The position numbers were made by a program, and so were the translations under genes. This document shows positions 1 through 9,192 of a stretch of DNA of 64,000 nt, piece by piece. The stretch's first letter is position 1. The number at the start of each line of letters is the position of its first letter. Location: contig CABZCZ010000008.1 in NCBI GenBank assembly GCA_902524385.1, forward strand, positions 1 through 64,000, in the 5' to 3' direction. This DNA comes from an uncultured Alphaproteobacteria bacterium. GTDB taxonomy: Bacteria > Pseudomonadota > Alphaproteobacteria > HIMB59 > GCA-002718135. The notes under the pieces are model-generated. The model did not search any database. It was not told the origin of the DNA and saw only the letters and a list, made by a program, of their open reading frames with translations.

Positions 1-2
1 CT

Positions 3-115
3 GAAGAGTCTGGTATTAAAACAGCTGCTATTTATTCTAAAGAAGATCGTTTTGCTATTCACCGATTTAAAACGGATGAAAGTTACTTAGTTGGTGAAGG
101 CAAAGGTCCAATTCA
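3..115 (+). pseudogene. Pyruvate carboxylase N-terminal fragment (chimeric join)
   Basis: The frame starting at base 3 reads like the start of the biotin-carboxylase domain of pyruvate carboxylase, with the stretches AAIYSKEDRF, HRFKTDE and YLVGEGKGPIQ. Homology stops at about base 115, where the DNA switches to a 36-bp piece identical to a gene near 9.5 kb and then to dapB on the other strand. The frame runs on without meaning to a stop at 189-191. There is no start, no biotin-attachment region and no place for the other 1000 or so residues. It is a fragment, most likely joined here by amplification or assembly error rather than a resident gene. The family call is fairly sure; the cause of the join is inference. 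Confidence 0.6.
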
Positions 116-151
116 AATTTCTATTTCATTTATAATTTCTTTAACCCCCTC
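116..151. repeat. 36-bp exact inverted copy of bases 9495-9530
   Basis: These 36 bases are the exact reverse complement of 9495-9530, inside the BON-domain lipoprotein gene, where they encode a normal part of a BON domain (GVKEIINEIEI). Here they sit between the pyruvate carboxylase fragment and the broken end of dapB. Only short bases of shared sequence (a run of G at the dapB side, AATT at the other) surround the joins. This looks like template switching to a nearby inverted site. Confidence 0.75.
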
Positions 152-779
152 TTGTGACAGAAAAGCCGATGTCACCTTTTTTTCTAGATGATAGTTTTTT
201 TGTACGATCTAAAACTTTTGATTTATTTAATTTAGTTTTTCTTCCCTCAGCTGCATGTTCACCCAGAGATAATGCAGTTCCGGAAGGAGCATCTTTTTTA
301 TGTTTATGATGAGTCTCAGCAATTTCAATATCATAATCAGTATCTTTTAGAGCTGATGCTGTTTGTTTTACTAAGTTAAATAGTAAGTTAACGCCCAAAC
401 TCATGTTAGAAGACATGAGTATAGGTATTTTTTTTGAATAACTTTTTACTTTCTTTGTTTGTGCATCCGTCATTCCAGTTGTGCCAATAACAACTGCCTT
501 TTTATTTGCAGAGGCGATCTTAAGATTATCCAAAGTAGACTCAGGTGTTGTAAAATCAATGATGACGTTTGAAACTTTGATTAATTGAGCTGCATTAGCT
601 GTAACTAATTTTGCAGAGTGTATACTTGAAACTTTGTTTAAATGTTTATTTATATCTTTATGTTTTTTGTGTTCAAAACCACCGACAAATTCTAAATTTT
701 CATTTTGTAAAATTTGTTTCGATATTTCCTGACCCATTCGGCCAAGACAACCTGCAACTGCTATTTTAATTTTTGCCAT
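141..779 (-). CDS. dapB: 4-hydroxy-tetrahydrodipicolinate reductase DapB, 3' end lost
   Basis: DapB reduces 4-hydroxy-tetrahydrodipicolinate with NAD(P)H in the lysine/diaminopimelate pathway. The N-terminus has the Rossmann nucleotide loop AVAGCLGRMGQ (about residues 7-17), a later IDFTTPEST, VIGTTGMT, and the catalytic-loop region ETHHKHKKDAPSGTAL (about residues 155-170). Family members run 250-270 residues; this stops at 212, just after the conserved SVTRGG, where the natural sequence would continue into the C-terminal dimerisation strand. The stop lies in the 36-bp foreign piece, so the truncation comes from the join at 116-151. The gene follows dnaJ by 41 bases, the usual alphaproteobacterial order. 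In the real chromosome dapB is probably intact. Confidence 0.9.
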   Translation of the reverse strand: MAKIKIAVAGCLGRMGQEISKQILQNENLEFVGGFEHKKHKDINKHLNKVSSIHSAKLVTANAAQLIKVSNVIIDFTTPESTLDNLKIASANKKAVVIGTTGMTDAQTKKVKSYSKKIPILMSSNMSLGVNLLFNLVKQTASALKDTDYDIEIAETHHKHKKDAPSGTALSLGEHAAEGRKTKLNKSKVLDRTKKLSSRKKGDIGFSVTRGG

Positions 780-820
780 AAAAACTTCTTATACTTTGGT
801 GATTGTAAGTTGAAAAGAAA

Positions 821-1954
821 TTAAGTTAAATCTTCCCAGACTTCTTTTAATTTTGAGAAAAAACCTTGCGATTTTGGGCTATGTTTTTTTGATGTCCCAC
901 CTTCATTTTCAAACTCTCTCAAAATATCTTTTTGTTTGCTATTTAAATTGACTGGTATTTCAACGTTTGCTTGCACATACATATCTCCCCTTCTACTTTG
1001 TCGAAGTATACTCATTCCTTTGCCGCGAAGTCTAAATTGTGTCTCAGATTGAGTTCCCGCTGGAATATTAAGTCTAGCTTTTTTTCCTTCAATGGTTGGA
1101 ACCTCTATTTCACCGCCTAGAATAGCCGTTGTTATGGAGATTGGTATTTCGCAAAAAAGATTTTCTTCTTCTCTTTCAAAAAGTTTGTCCTTTTGAACTT
1201 CAACAAAAATATATAGATCTCCATTACCTGCACCTCTTTCACCAGGCTCTCCTTCTCCAGCTATTCGAATTCTTGTGCCTGTATCAACACCAGCAGGAAT
1301 AGTAACAGAAATTGTTTTTTGCTTTTTTATATTCCCTGTTCCTGAACATTTAAGACATGGATTTTTTATACTTGAACCTTCTCCACCACATGTAGGGCAT
1401 GGTCTTTCAATTGAAAAGAATCCTTGTTGAGATCGAACTTTTCCTGCACCACCACAAGTAGAACAAGTACTTGGTCCAGATTTATCCGCACTTCCAGTTG
1501 CAGCACAAGCATCACAACCAACGTATGTAGGTATTCTTATTTGTGATTTCTTTCCAGTAAAAGCTTCGAATAGTGAAACGGACATGTTGTAGCGAAGGTC
1601 ACTTCCTCTTTGTGGACCTCTTCTTCTTGATGATTGTCCTCCGAAACCTCCGCCAAAAAATTCTTCAAAAATGTCAGAAAAGCCACCAGCAAAATCTCCA
1701 AAGCCTTGCGCTCCACCCATGCCACCTTGTCTAAAAGCATCATGACCGTATTGATCGTAAGCTGATCTTTTTTCTGAATCTTTTAAGATCTCGTAGGCAG
1801 CAGCAGCTTCTTTGAATTTTCTTTCAGCAGTTTTGTCATCCTTGTTACGATCAGGATGATATTTCATGGCTTGTTTTCTATAAGCTTTTTTTATTTCGTC
1901 ATCACTAGCATTTCTTTGAACACCTAGTATCTCATAGAAATCTTTATCAGCCAC
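821..1954 (-). CDS. dnaJ: Chaperone DnaJ (Hsp40)
   Basis: Co-chaperone that delivers unfolded clients to DnaK and stimulates its ATPase. At 377 residues it is a full-length type I DnaJ: J domain with HPD at residues 33-35, a Gly/Phe-rich linker (about 75-115), four zinc-binding CxxCxGxG-type repeats ([32 protein letters not shown], about 147-208) and the C-terminal substrate domain. The first repeat has Ala in place of the first Gly. It starts 28 bases after the dnaK stop and is presumably read from the same transcript. Confidence 0.97.
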   Translation of the reverse strand: MADKDFYEILGVQRNASDDEIKKAYRKQAMKYHPDRNKDDKTAERKFKEAAAAYEILKDSEKRSAYDQYGHDAFRQGGMGGAQGFGDFAGGFSDIFEEFFGGGFGGQSSRRRGPQRGSDLRYNMSVSLFEAFTGKKSQIRIPTYVGCDACAATGSADKSGPSTCSTCGGAGKVRSQQGFFSIERPCPTCGGEGSSIKNPCLKCSGTGNIKKQKTISVTIPAGVDTGTRIRIAGEGEPGERGAGNGDLYIFVEVQKDKLFEREEENLFCEIPISITTAILGGEIEVPTIEGKKARLNIPAGTQSETQFRLRGKGMSILRQSRRGDMYVQANVEIPVNLNSKQKDILREFENEGGTSKKHSPKSQGFFSKLKEVWEDLT

Positions 1955-1982
1955 ATCTCCTCCTTACAACAATTATGGAGTG

Positions 1983-3905
1983 TTAATCTTTTTTATCTTC
2001 GTCTACTTCTTCAAATTCAGCGTCTACAACCTTTTCATCTTTTGTATTATCAGCTGATGGCTCAGCGCCAGATGGATCTGGTTGTTGACCAGCACCTTGA
2101 GGGTTTTGTTTATAAATTGCTTCACCCATTTTAAGAGACGATTGAACCAGTGCTTCAGTTTTAGATTTTATAGCTTCTAAATCCTCGCCGTCTTTTACTT
2201 TCTTAAGCTCTTCAATATCCTCTGTGATTTTATTTTTATCAGCCTCAGGAATTTTATCTCCGTGCTCTTTTAAGTTCTTTTCAGTTTCATTAATTAAACT
2301 ATCAGCATGGTTTCTAGTATCAACAGCTTCTCTCTTCTTTTTGTCAGCTTCAGCATTTTCTTCTGCTTCTTTAACCATTTTTTCAATCTCTTCATCTGAT
2401 AATCCTCCAGAAGCCTGGATCTTGATTTGTTGTTCCTTTCCAGTTGATTTGTCTTTAGCCGAGACGTTTACAATACCATTTGCATCGATATCAAAAGTTA
2501 CTTCAATTTGAGGCATTCCTCTTGCTGCAGGTGGAATACCTACTAAATCAAACTGACCAAGTAATTTGTTATCAGCAGCCATCTCTCTTTCTCCTTGGAA
2601 GACTCTAATTGTTACTACACTTTGATTATCTTCAGCTGTAGAAAATACCTGACTCTTCTTTGTTGGGATAGTTGTGTTTTTATCAATAAGTTTTGTAAAT
2701 ACACCACCAAGTGTTTCAATACCAAGTGATAAAGGTGTAACATCAAGTAATAAAACATCTTTTACATCACCTTGTAATACTCCTGCTTGAATAGCAGCAC
2801 CAGATGCAACAACTTCATCTGGGTTAACACCTTTATTAGGTTCTTTACCAAAAAAGTTTTTTACTATCTCCGTTACTTTAGGCATTCTTGTCATACCACC
2901 AACCAAAATAACATCGTCAATTTCAGCAGCTTGTAATCCAGCATCTTTGAGTGCCATTTCACAAGGTTTTAAACTTTGGTTTAAAAGCTCACCTACAATA
3001 GCTTCTAGTTTTGCACGTGATAATTTAATTGTTAAATGTTTAGGGCCGGATTGATCTGCCGTTATAAATGGCAAGTTAACTTCTGTTTCAGTTGAACTTG
3101 ATAATTCAATTTTTGCTTTCTCAGCAGCCTCTTTCAAACGTTGAAGTGCAAGTTTATCTGATCGTAAATCAATACCATTATCTTTTTTGAATTCATCGGC
3201 AAGATAATCAATGATTTTAAGATCAAAATCTTCACCGCCAAGATGCGTATCGCCATTGGTTGATTTAACTTCAAAAACACCGTCACCAATTTCTAAGATA
3301 GAAATATCAAATGTACCTCCACCAAGATCGTAAACAGCAACTGTACCAGTTTTCTTTTTATCTAAACCATATGCTAACGCTGCAGCAGTAGGCTCGTTAA
3401 TAATTCTTAAGACTTCTAGCCCAGCTATTTTTCCAGCATCTTTTGTTGCTTGCCTTTGAGCGTCATTAAAATACGCAGGAACTGTTATAACTGCTTGTGT
3501 AACAGTGTCTCCTAAATAAGACTCTGCGGTCTCTTTCATTTTTTGTAAAATAAATGCACTAATTTGACTTGGACTATATTTGTCTTCACGTGCTTCTACC
3601 CAAGCATCACCGTTATCACCTTTTACGATTTTATAAGGTACTAATCCACTGTCAGACTTAACAGCTTCATCCTCAAATGTTCTTCCTATTAATCTTTTTA
3701 TGGCAAATAAAGTATTTTCAGAATTAGTTACTGCTTGTCTTTTAGCTGATTGTCCAACAAGTTTTTCTTTTGTGTCACTGAATGCTACCATTGAAGGTGT
3801 TGTTCTTCCACCCTCAGAGTTTTCAATTACTTTTGCTTCCTTACCGTCCATTACTGCAACGCACGAGTTTGTAGTACCTAAGTCAATACCAATTACTTTT
3901 GCCAT
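1983..3905 (-). CDS. dnaK: Chaperone DnaK (Hsp70)
   Basis: ATP-driven Hsp70 chaperone, 640 residues, the usual length. Visible marks are the phosphate-binding [13 protein letters not shown] at the N-terminus, [13 protein letters not shown] near residue 195, [10 protein letters not shown] near 335, the interdomain linker [13 protein letters not shown] and an acidic tail ending EEVDEDKKD. The 132-base gap upstream separates it from grpE and contains a strong match to a heat-shock sigma promoter, so dnaK-dnaJ can be induced on its own as well as from upstream genes. Confidence 0.98.
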   Translation of the reverse strand: MAKVIGIDLGTTNSCVAVMDGKEAKVIENSEGGRTTPSMVAFSDTKEKLVGQSAKRQAVTNSENTLFAIKRLIGRTFEDEAVKSDSGLVPYKIVKGDNGDAWVEAREDKYSPSQISAFILQKMKETAESYLGDTVTQAVITVPAYFNDAQRQATKDAGKIAGLEVLRIINEPTAAALAYGLDKKKTGTVAVYDLGGGTFDISILEIGDGVFEVKSTNGDTHLGGEDFDLKIIDYLADEFKKDNGIDLRSDKLALQRLKEAAEKAKIELSSSTETEVNLPFITADQSGPKHLTIKLSRAKLEAIVGELLNQSLKPCEMALKDAGLQAAEIDDVILVGGMTRMPKVTEIVKNFFGKEPNKGVNPDEVVASGAAIQAGVLQGDVKDVLLLDVTPLSLGIETLGGVFTKLIDKNTTIPTKKSQVFSTAEDNQSVVTIRVFQGEREMAADNKLLGQFDLVGIPPAARGMPQIEVTFDIDANGIVNVSAKDKSTGKEQQIKIQASGGLSDEEIEKMVKEAEENAEADKKKREAVDTRNHADSLINETEKNLKEHGDKIPEADKNKITEDIEELKKVKDGEDLEAIKSKTEALVQSSLKMGEAIYKQNPQGAGQQPDPSGAEPSADNTKDEKVVDAEFEEVDEDKKD

Positions 3906-3954
3906 ATTTTTTATCCTCTTTACTTAATTATTTACCAATCTACATTGGCTACAT

Positions 3955-3985
3955 TAGATATGGGAAAAAAGTTTTAAAATACAAG
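3955..3985 (-). promoter_or_regulatory. Heat-shock sigma (RpoH-type) promoter of dnaKJ
   Basis: On the minus strand CTTGTA (3985-3980), 15 bases, then CCCATATCTA (3964-3955) matches the RpoH consensus CTTGAA ... CCCCATNTA in both boxes and spacing. Transcription would begin near 3948, about 43 bases before the dnaK start. The hslVU operon at 13.7 kb has the same element with the same spacing. No CIRCE operator is visible here. Confidence 0.7.
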
Positions 3986-4037
3986 GATGTTTGGTGTTTA
4001 TATTAAAAAAAACCAAGTAATTTAAAGCTTTTTATGA

Positions 4038-4703
4038 CTATTCTCTACTCTCATTGTCAGGATTATCTTCTTCTTTTTCTTCTTTAGGTTCTTCTGTTTT
4101 AGTGACTGGTTTTTTGGAAACCCCAACCATTGCTGCCCTGAGTAATCGATCATGCATTGTATAGCCAGATTGGACTTCCTGTACTACTGTTCCTTCTTCA
4201 ACATCATTATTTTCAACTTCCATGATTGCCTGATGAAAATTATGGTCAAATTTTTGATTTATAGTTTCAATTTTTTTGACTCCATGTTTTTCAAGAGTAC
4301 TTTCATATTCTTTAAGCACCATTTTTAAACCATCGATAAGATTTTTTATACTTTCTGAATGATTTTCATCCTCTGGTAAAGCGTCTAACGCTCTTTCTAA
4401 ATTATCTCCAGGCGATAGTATGTCTCTTGCTAAATTTATGCTGCCAAATTTAATGGTTTCAACTTTTTCTCGTTCAAATCTTTTTCTAAGATTTTCCATC
4501 TCAGCGAGTAATCGGATTTTTTCTTCTTTCAGTGTTTCAATTTCCTTTACTAAATTGTCTTCTTCTGAATTTTCATCTTCACTTGTCTCTTCTGTATCAA
4601 TGTCTTCTTGATTATTATTGTTATCTTCTTCATTTTCAATATTTTTAGTATCAGGTTCTTTAATTTCTTCTTGTTGGTTATCTTCTTCTTTTTTCTCAAC
4701 CAT
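4038..4703 (-). CDS. grpE: Nucleotide exchange factor GrpE
   Basis: Releases ADP from DnaK. The 221-residue protein begins with about 65 very acidic, low-complexity residues (Glu/Asp/Asn), then a long coiled coil around MENLRKRFERE, then the beta-domain with GVKKIETINQKFDHNFHQAIMEV and GYTMHDRLLRAAMVGVSK, which is the family signature. The C-terminus again is acidic. The start overlaps the hrcA stop by one base (TAATG), implying translational coupling. Confidence 0.95.
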   Translation of the reverse strand: MVEKKEEDNQQEEIKEPDTKNIENEEDNNNNQEDIDTEETSEDENSEEDNLVKEIETLKEEKIRLLAEMENLRKRFEREKVETIKFGSINLARDILSPGDNLERALDALPEDENHSESIKNLIDGLKMVLKEYESTLEKHGVKKIETINQKFDHNFHQAIMEVENNDVEEGTVVQEVQSGYTMHDRLLRAAMVGVSKKPVTKTEEPKEEKEEDNPDNESRE

Positions 4704-5749
4704 TAATCAATCACCTTTCCAATAATTTTTGATGTATAATCAACAAGAGGAACTATTTTGGAGTAATTTAGTCTTGTTGGCCCAACTACACCTATGGCTC
4801 CTATAATTTCTTGATCATTATTTTTATATGGGGCCATTACCATAGAAAGACCAGAGTGTTTAAACAAAAAATTTTTAGATCCAATAAAAATCTGAACTCC
4901 TTTTGCTTTTCCTGCTGTTTCTAATATATCTACAAAACTAGATTTTTTCTCGATTTCATCAAAAAGATTTCGAATTTGATCTAAATCTTTCGAAACAATT
5001 TCATCTTTTAATAAATTTGATTGACCATGAAGAAAAATATAAGGATTTTTACTATTAGGCTGAGTTTCAATAATACCTTGTTGAATTAATTTTGAAGAAA
5101 TTGATTCTAACTCATTTTGTGAATTTTTTATTTCAGATTGAATTAGTCTTTTGATTTGTGAAATGTTTTTATTGGTAAACTTTGATGTAAGGTAATTTGA
5201 AGCCTGTATCAATAATGAACTATTATATTTACCGTTATCTTCAATGATGCGATTTTCTACTTCTCCGTTCTCATAAGCAAGAATAAGCATTAATTGAGTA
5301 CTATTAAGCCTTATGAATTCGACATGTTTTAAGTTTTTTTGAAATTTTGGTGCAATAACTATTCCTGCATAACTCGACAATCCTGAAATTGCCTTGGAAG
5401 CAACATCGAGCACCTCTTCATAAGATTTTCCCTTTGTTAAACACTGTTGTTTAATATTTTCTTTATCTATTTTTGAAATTCTTCCAAACTCTAACAGTCC
5501 GTCGACAAAAAACCTCATACCTTTCTCGGTAGGCATTCTTCCAGCTGATCTATGTGGTGCATATAGAAGCCCTTCTTTTTGCAAATTTGATAAAATGGAT
5601 CTAATAGATGCTGAGGAAAGATTTAAACCTCCCATCTTCATAATTGTTTCTGATCCAGCTGGAGACCCAGTTTTAAGATATGACTCAACTAATTTTTTGA
5701 AAATTAATTTCGATCTATCATTAATTTGTGCATATACATTATCAGACAT
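4703..5749 (-). CDS. hrcA: Heat-inducible transcription repressor HrcA
   Basis: HrcA represses chaperonin genes by binding CIRCE operators and needs GroEL to stay active. The 348-residue protein has the N-terminal winged helix (SPAGSETIMKMGGLNLSSASIR, about residues 31-52, then LYAPHRSAGRMPTEKGMRFFVD), a GAF-like middle region and the closing IGAIGVVGPTRLNYSKIVPLVDY. It heads the hrcA-grpE pair and is divergent from rph across 47 bases. I see no CIRCE repeat in front of hrcA, grpE or dnaK, so its target is probably groESL elsewhere. Confidence 0.95.
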   Translation of the reverse strand: MSDNVYAQINDRSKLIFKKLVESYLKTGSPAGSETIMKMGGLNLSSASIRSILSNLQKEGLLYAPHRSAGRMPTEKGMRFFVDGLLEFGRISKIDKENIKQQCLTKGKSYEEVLDVASKAISGLSSYAGIVIAPKFQKNLKHVEFIRLNSTQLMLILAYENGEVENRIIEDNGKYNSSLLIQASNYLTSKFTNKNISQIKRLIQSEIKNSQNELESISSKLIQQGIIETQPNSKNPYIFLHGQSNLLKDEIVSKDLDQIRNLFDEIEKKSSFVDILETAGKAKGVQIFIGSKNFLFKHSGLSMVMAPYKNNDQEIIGAIGVVGPTRLNYSKIVPLVDYTSKIIGKVID

Positions 5750-5796
5750 AAGAATTTTATTTAAAAATAATATTTATCTACTATTATTAAATTTAT

Positions 5797-6507
5797 ATGA
5801 GAAAAGATAGATCCTTCAATCAAATGCGTGAAATTTCATTTGAGAAAAACGTTAATATTCATGCTGATGGTTCATGCTTAGTAAAATTTGGAAATACACA
5901 TGTCCTTTGTCTTGCAACAATTGACGAAAAAGTTCCTCGCTGGTTAAAGAATACTGGGAAGGGCTGGGTTACTGCAGAATATGGTATGCTACCAAGGTCA
6001 ACAAATACTAGAATGGACAGAGAGGCTGCAAAAGGAAAGCAGTCTGGTAGAACACAAGAAATACAAAGGTTAATTGGGCGTAGCTTAAGATCTATTGTAG
6101 ATCTTTCAAACCTTGGAGAGCGTCAAATAAAAATAGACTGTGATGTTATTCAAGCAGATGGCGGGACAAGAACCGCATCTATCAGCGGAGGGTTTATTTC
6201 TTTATATCTGGCAATAGAAAAATTGAAAAATAATTATAATCTGCAAAAACCAATTATTAAAAACTTCATAGGCGCAGTGTCAACTGGAATAGTTAATAAT
6301 AAATCGATTTTGGATTTAGACTATAATGAAGACTCTGCAGCCCAAGTCGATGCCAATTTTGTAATTTGTGGTTCAGATGAGATATCTGAGATACAAGTTA
6401 CAGGTGAAGAATTTTTTTTTAACGATAATCAGTTTGTAGAAATGTTTTCACTTGCAAAAATTGGAATTAAAGAAATAATTTCTAAGCAAAAAGAGGCGTT
6501 GAAATAA
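5797..6507 (+). CDS. rph: Ribonuclease PH
   Basis: Phosphate-dependent 3'-5' exonuclease that trims tRNA 3' ends. At 236 residues it is the usual length. Clear motifs are [16 protein letters not shown] at the start, [14 protein letters not shown] (about 57-70), [19 protein letters not shown] (about 86-104), [19 protein letters not shown] and [17 protein letters not shown] with the acidic metal site. It is the first gene of a plus-strand pair with rdgB, one base apart. Confidence 0.97.
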   Translation: MRKDRSFNQMREISFEKNVNIHADGSCLVKFGNTHVLCLATIDEKVPRWLKNTGKGWVTAEYGMLPRSTNTRMDREAAKGKQSGRTQEIQRLIGRSLRSIVDLSNLGERQIKIDCDVIQADGGTRTASISGGFISLYLAIEKLKNNYNLQKPIIKNFIGAVSTGIVNNKSILDLDYNEDSAAQVDANFVICGSDEISEIQVTGEEFFFNDNQFVEMFSLAKIGIKEIISKQKEALK

Positions 6508-6508
6508 A

Positions 6509-7090
6509 TTGAAGAATTTATTATTTTTTTCAAATAATAAGAACAAAACAATTGAAATAAAAAAAATTTTTAAAAAATTTAATCTCGAAATTCTTTCCTT
6601 AAGTGATTTAGAAATAAGCGATGAGCCAGAAGAGAATGGTCAAACTTTTGAGGAAAATGCAAAGATAAAATCAGACTACGGATTTAATAAAACTGGCTTT
6701 CCTTGTTTTGCCGATGACTCAGGAATATGTATTGAAAGCTTAGACTGGAAACCAGGCGTTTTTTCAAAAATATATTTAAATAATTTCAAAAGTAATGAAG
6801 CATGTTTTGAAAGTATTATTAAAAGTAATAAAAAAAACAGTAAACAAGATGCTTACTTTAAAACTTCAATAAGCCTAACAGTTAAAAATAATCAAAACGT
6901 AATATTTAATGGCAAGATTAATGGAAAAATTTCTGATCAAGCCAAGGGGGAATTTGGTTTTGGTTATGATCCGATTTTCATTCCTGAAAATTATAACAAA
7001 ACATTGGCTGAATTAAGCACTAAAGAGAAAAATGAAATTAGTCATAGGTCTATAGCGGTAAAAAAATTAATCAATTTTTTAACTAATTAA
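6509..7090 (+). CDS. rdgB: XTP/dITP pyrophosphatase (RdgB/HAM1)
   Basis: Removes non-canonical purine nucleoside triphosphates such as dITP and XTP. The 193-residue protein begins with FFSNNKNKTIEIKKIF (family SxNxxK), has EENAKIKSDYGF, CFADDSGICIESLDWKPGVFS with the catalytic acidic pair, GFGYDPIFIPE and the closing SHRSIAVKKL. It starts with TTG two bases after the rph stop; an ATG of the right length is not available. Its last codons overlap the convergent lipoprotein gene by eight bases. Confidence 0.93.
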   Translation: MKNLLFFSNNKNKTIEIKKIFKKFNLEILSLSDLEISDEPEENGQTFEENAKIKSDYGFNKTGFPCFADDSGICIESLDWKPGVFSKIYLNNFKSNEACFESIIKSNKKNSKQDAYFKTSISLTVKNNQNVIFNGKINGKISDQAKGEFGFGYDPIFIPENYNKTLAELSTKEKNEISHRSIAVKKLINFLTN

Positions 7091-8411
7091 TAACAACGGA
7101 ATTGCCATTATCTATTTTTAATATGTTAAGGTCTCTTTCAATCATATTATTTTTAAAATAAAAATTTCCATCAACACCATTAAATTTTTTATTAGGATTA
7201 TTTAATAAGTTTACTACATCACCTAGTTTGTAGTCTTTTGAATAAATGAAGTTTATTAAACCTATTAGATCATATGGAAGCGTTGAGATTCTTAATAACT
7301 CATCACCATATATTTCAATATAATTGTTGATGATGTTAATTCTGCTTATTTCAGGAACACCAGGAAATATAGCTCCTTGTAAAGAGGGTTCAAAAAAAAA
7401 TGTTTTATCATCTATCACTCCAGTCCCCATAAACTGCACAATATTAGGATCTATATCATAGTAAGGAAGAAGAGGTGCAACCTGTAATAAATTCAACCCG
7501 TAATCAGCAATCAAGATGTGAGTAAAATCATAGTCACTTGTAGTTTTAAATTTTTCTAACTTTTTTAATCTTTCTTTCGATTTTTTATCTCGCTTTGAAG
7601 ATAAAATTTGTTTTTGCCTATTCAATTCATATTTTCTCAATTCATATTTTCCCAATTCTTTTATTGATTCTCTTACATTTGATAGTCCATCTTTATATGA
7701 AGATCTGTTAACTAAAATTGCTGGGCTTTCAAAAATTATATCATCAATTAGACTGTTTATTAGATATCCGTATTCATTTTCAGGATAAAGTATCGCTAAT
7801 TTTGCATCATCATTTAAATATAGCATAAGTTGTGAAAGTTCGTTTTGTGGAAAAAAATTTATTAAATAAACACAATCTTTTGCTAATGAAGATTTAGAGG
7901 AGTAGGAAAAGAAGATTACTTCGTGAATACAATAATTATTTAAAATATTTGAATACTTAGATTGTATTGGGCCTAGAAAAATCTTTCCCGGTAATAGATT
8001 TTTTTCTATAATTTTTGTTAAATCATTTTCATTATCAAAAAACTCTATTTGTATAACTACATCATTTGTGCCAAGGTTATAAATTCCTAATTCATAGATA
8101 TTCAAAAATTGTTTCGTTGTTTTTTTATCATCATCTTTTGCAAATAAAGCAATAATCGTTTTATCTAAAACAACATTGTCTAAACTCTTATTTTGGTTAT
8201 CTTGTTTATTTTCTTTTTTTTCAATCAAATTTTTTTCACGCTTAGTATCAATTGATTTTTCAGAAACAGTTGTTTCTTGGGTATTTTTTCTATCTTGTTT
8301 AGATAAATTTACTGGAGTACATGAAATTATAAATATAAATACATAGATAATGCATAATATTACTAATGGTCTCTCAATTGTAGCAACACCTATTGGCAAT
8401 TTAGATGACAT
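7083..8411 (-). CDS. LpoA-like penicillin-binding protein activator lipoprotein
   Basis: The body resembles the periplasmic-binding-protein fold of alphaproteobacterial LpoA-like proteins (FLGPIQS, SYKDGLSNVRES, DFTHILIADYGLNLLQVAPLLPYYDID, FMGTGVIDD). Such proteins are thought to stimulate peptidoglycan synthases from the outer membrane. A hydrophobic stretch (about residues 17-29) ends in IISC, a lipobox with Cys30-31 as the lipid site. A Lys/Glu/Asn-rich linker follows. The start is uncertain: ATG at 8411 or TTG at 8399 both precede the signal peptide, and either one overlaps the divergent rsmI gene. Gene order beside rsmI and a BON protein supports the call. Confidence 0.75.
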   Translation of the reverse strand: MSSKLPIGVATIERPLVILCIIYVFIFIISCTPVNLSKQDRKNTQETTVSEKSIDTKREKNLIEKKENKQDNQNKSLDNVVLDKTIIALFAKDDDKKTTKQFLNIYELGIYNLGTNDVVIQIEFFDNENDLTKIIEKNLLPGKIFLGPIQSKYSNILNNYCIHEVIFFSYSSKSSLAKDCVYLINFFPQNELSQLMLYLNDDAKLAILYPENEYGYLINSLIDDIIFESPAILVNRSSYKDGLSNVRESIKELGKYELRKYELNRQKQILSSKRDKKSKERLKKLEKFKTTSDYDFTHILIADYGLNLLQVAPLLPYYDIDPNIVQFMGTGVIDDKTFFFEPSLQGAIFPGVPEISRINIINNYIEIYGDELLRISTLPYDLIGLINFIYSKDYKLGDVVNLLNNPNKKFNGVDGNFYFKNNMIERDLNILKIDNGNSVVIN

Positions 8412-9192
8412 AACCTACAGGGCTGTAAAAACACTTGGAGAATGTGATATAATTATTTGTGAAAATCCTAAACACTCTCTTAAACTACTAAATAAATTAG
8501 GCATTAAAAAGAAATTAATAGCTTTACACGATTATAATGAGCATAAAATTATTGATCAGATAAAAGTTGTATTAAGAAATAAAAATTGCGTTCTAATTTC
8601 TGATGCAGGATCGCCACTTATTTCAGATCCTGGATATAATTTAGTACAATATTGTATTACAAATAATATAAGAGTTACATCTGTGCCTGGCCCCTCCTCT
8701 ATTGTATCGAGTTTACAGTTATCTGGATTACCAATATCAGAATTTGCTTTTTTTGGTTTTATTCCAAAATCTAAAAAAAAGATGGAAGATCTTTGTAAAA
8801 TTATTTCTCAAGAAAAAAGGGCTTGTGTACTTTTTGTCTCAAGTCATAAATTAATTGATTTTTTAGATTGCCTAAAAAAAATTATGGCTGATAGATCAAT
8901 TTCAATATGTAAAGAACTTACAAAGGTAAATGAATTCGTTTTTAGAGGAACTCCAATCGATGTGAAAAATAAGATACTAGAAGATAAGGAAAATATTAAA
9001 GGAGAATTTGTTGCTGTTATTGATAGACAAACATCAAAAAATCAAGATTTTGACAACATTGATTTGTACAGCGAAGAATTAAAAAAAATGGCTACAAAAT
9101 TTTCTTTGACCGACATCGTCAAAATAGTACATAAATTTACAAAAATTAATAAAAACAAAATTTACAAATGGTTGTTAAAATTAAAAAAGTAG
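8350..9192 (+). CDS. rsmI: 16S rRNA (cytidine1402-2'-O)-methyltransferase RsmI
   Basis: Methylates the ribose of C1402 in the ribosomal P site using SAM. The 280-residue sequence has LSIVATPIGNLDDITYRAV at the start, VLISDAGSPLISDPG (about 88-102), VTSVPGPSSIVSSLQLSGLP and FFGFIPKSKK, the standard tetrapyrrole-methylase-fold motifs. Start at 8350 gives a short leader before the conserved IVATPIG; an internal start is not obvious. Its 5' end overlaps the minus-strand lipoprotein gene by up to 62 bases. Confidence 0.95.
   Translation: MHNITNGLSIVATPIGNLDDITYRAVKTLGECDIIICENPKHSLKLLNKLGIKKKLIALHDYNEHKIIDQIKVVLRNKNCVLISDAGSPLISDPGYNLVQYCITNNIRVTSVPGPSSIVSSLQLSGLPISEFAFFGFIPKSKKKMEDLCKIISQEKRACVLFVSSHKLIDFLDCLKKIMADRSISICKELTKVNEFVFRGTPIDVKNKILEDKENIKGEFVAVIDRQTSKNQDFDNIDLYSEELKKMATKFSLTDIVKIVHKFTKINKNKIYKWLLKLKK

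Noticed and set aside
116-151. The 36-bp repeat as a Rickettsia-palindromic-element-like mobile repeat
   Set aside because: It is not palindromic, occurs only twice, and one copy is plainly native BON-domain code; a chimeric join explains it more simply.
1537-1743. Second minus-strand frame of 68 residues within dnaJ
   Set aside because: Shadow of the Gly/Phe-rich dnaJ region in another frame; no motifs.
3587-3592. CACGTG at 3587-3592 and 3014-3019 as parS
   Set aside because: Only the six-base centre matches; the flanks (TTCACGTGCT and TTGCACGTGATA) break the palindrome, and both are ordinary dnaK code.
3906-4037. A CIRCE operator before dnaK or hrcA
   Set aside because: No TTAGCACTC-N9-GAGTGCTAA or near version is present at 3906-4037 or 5750-5796.
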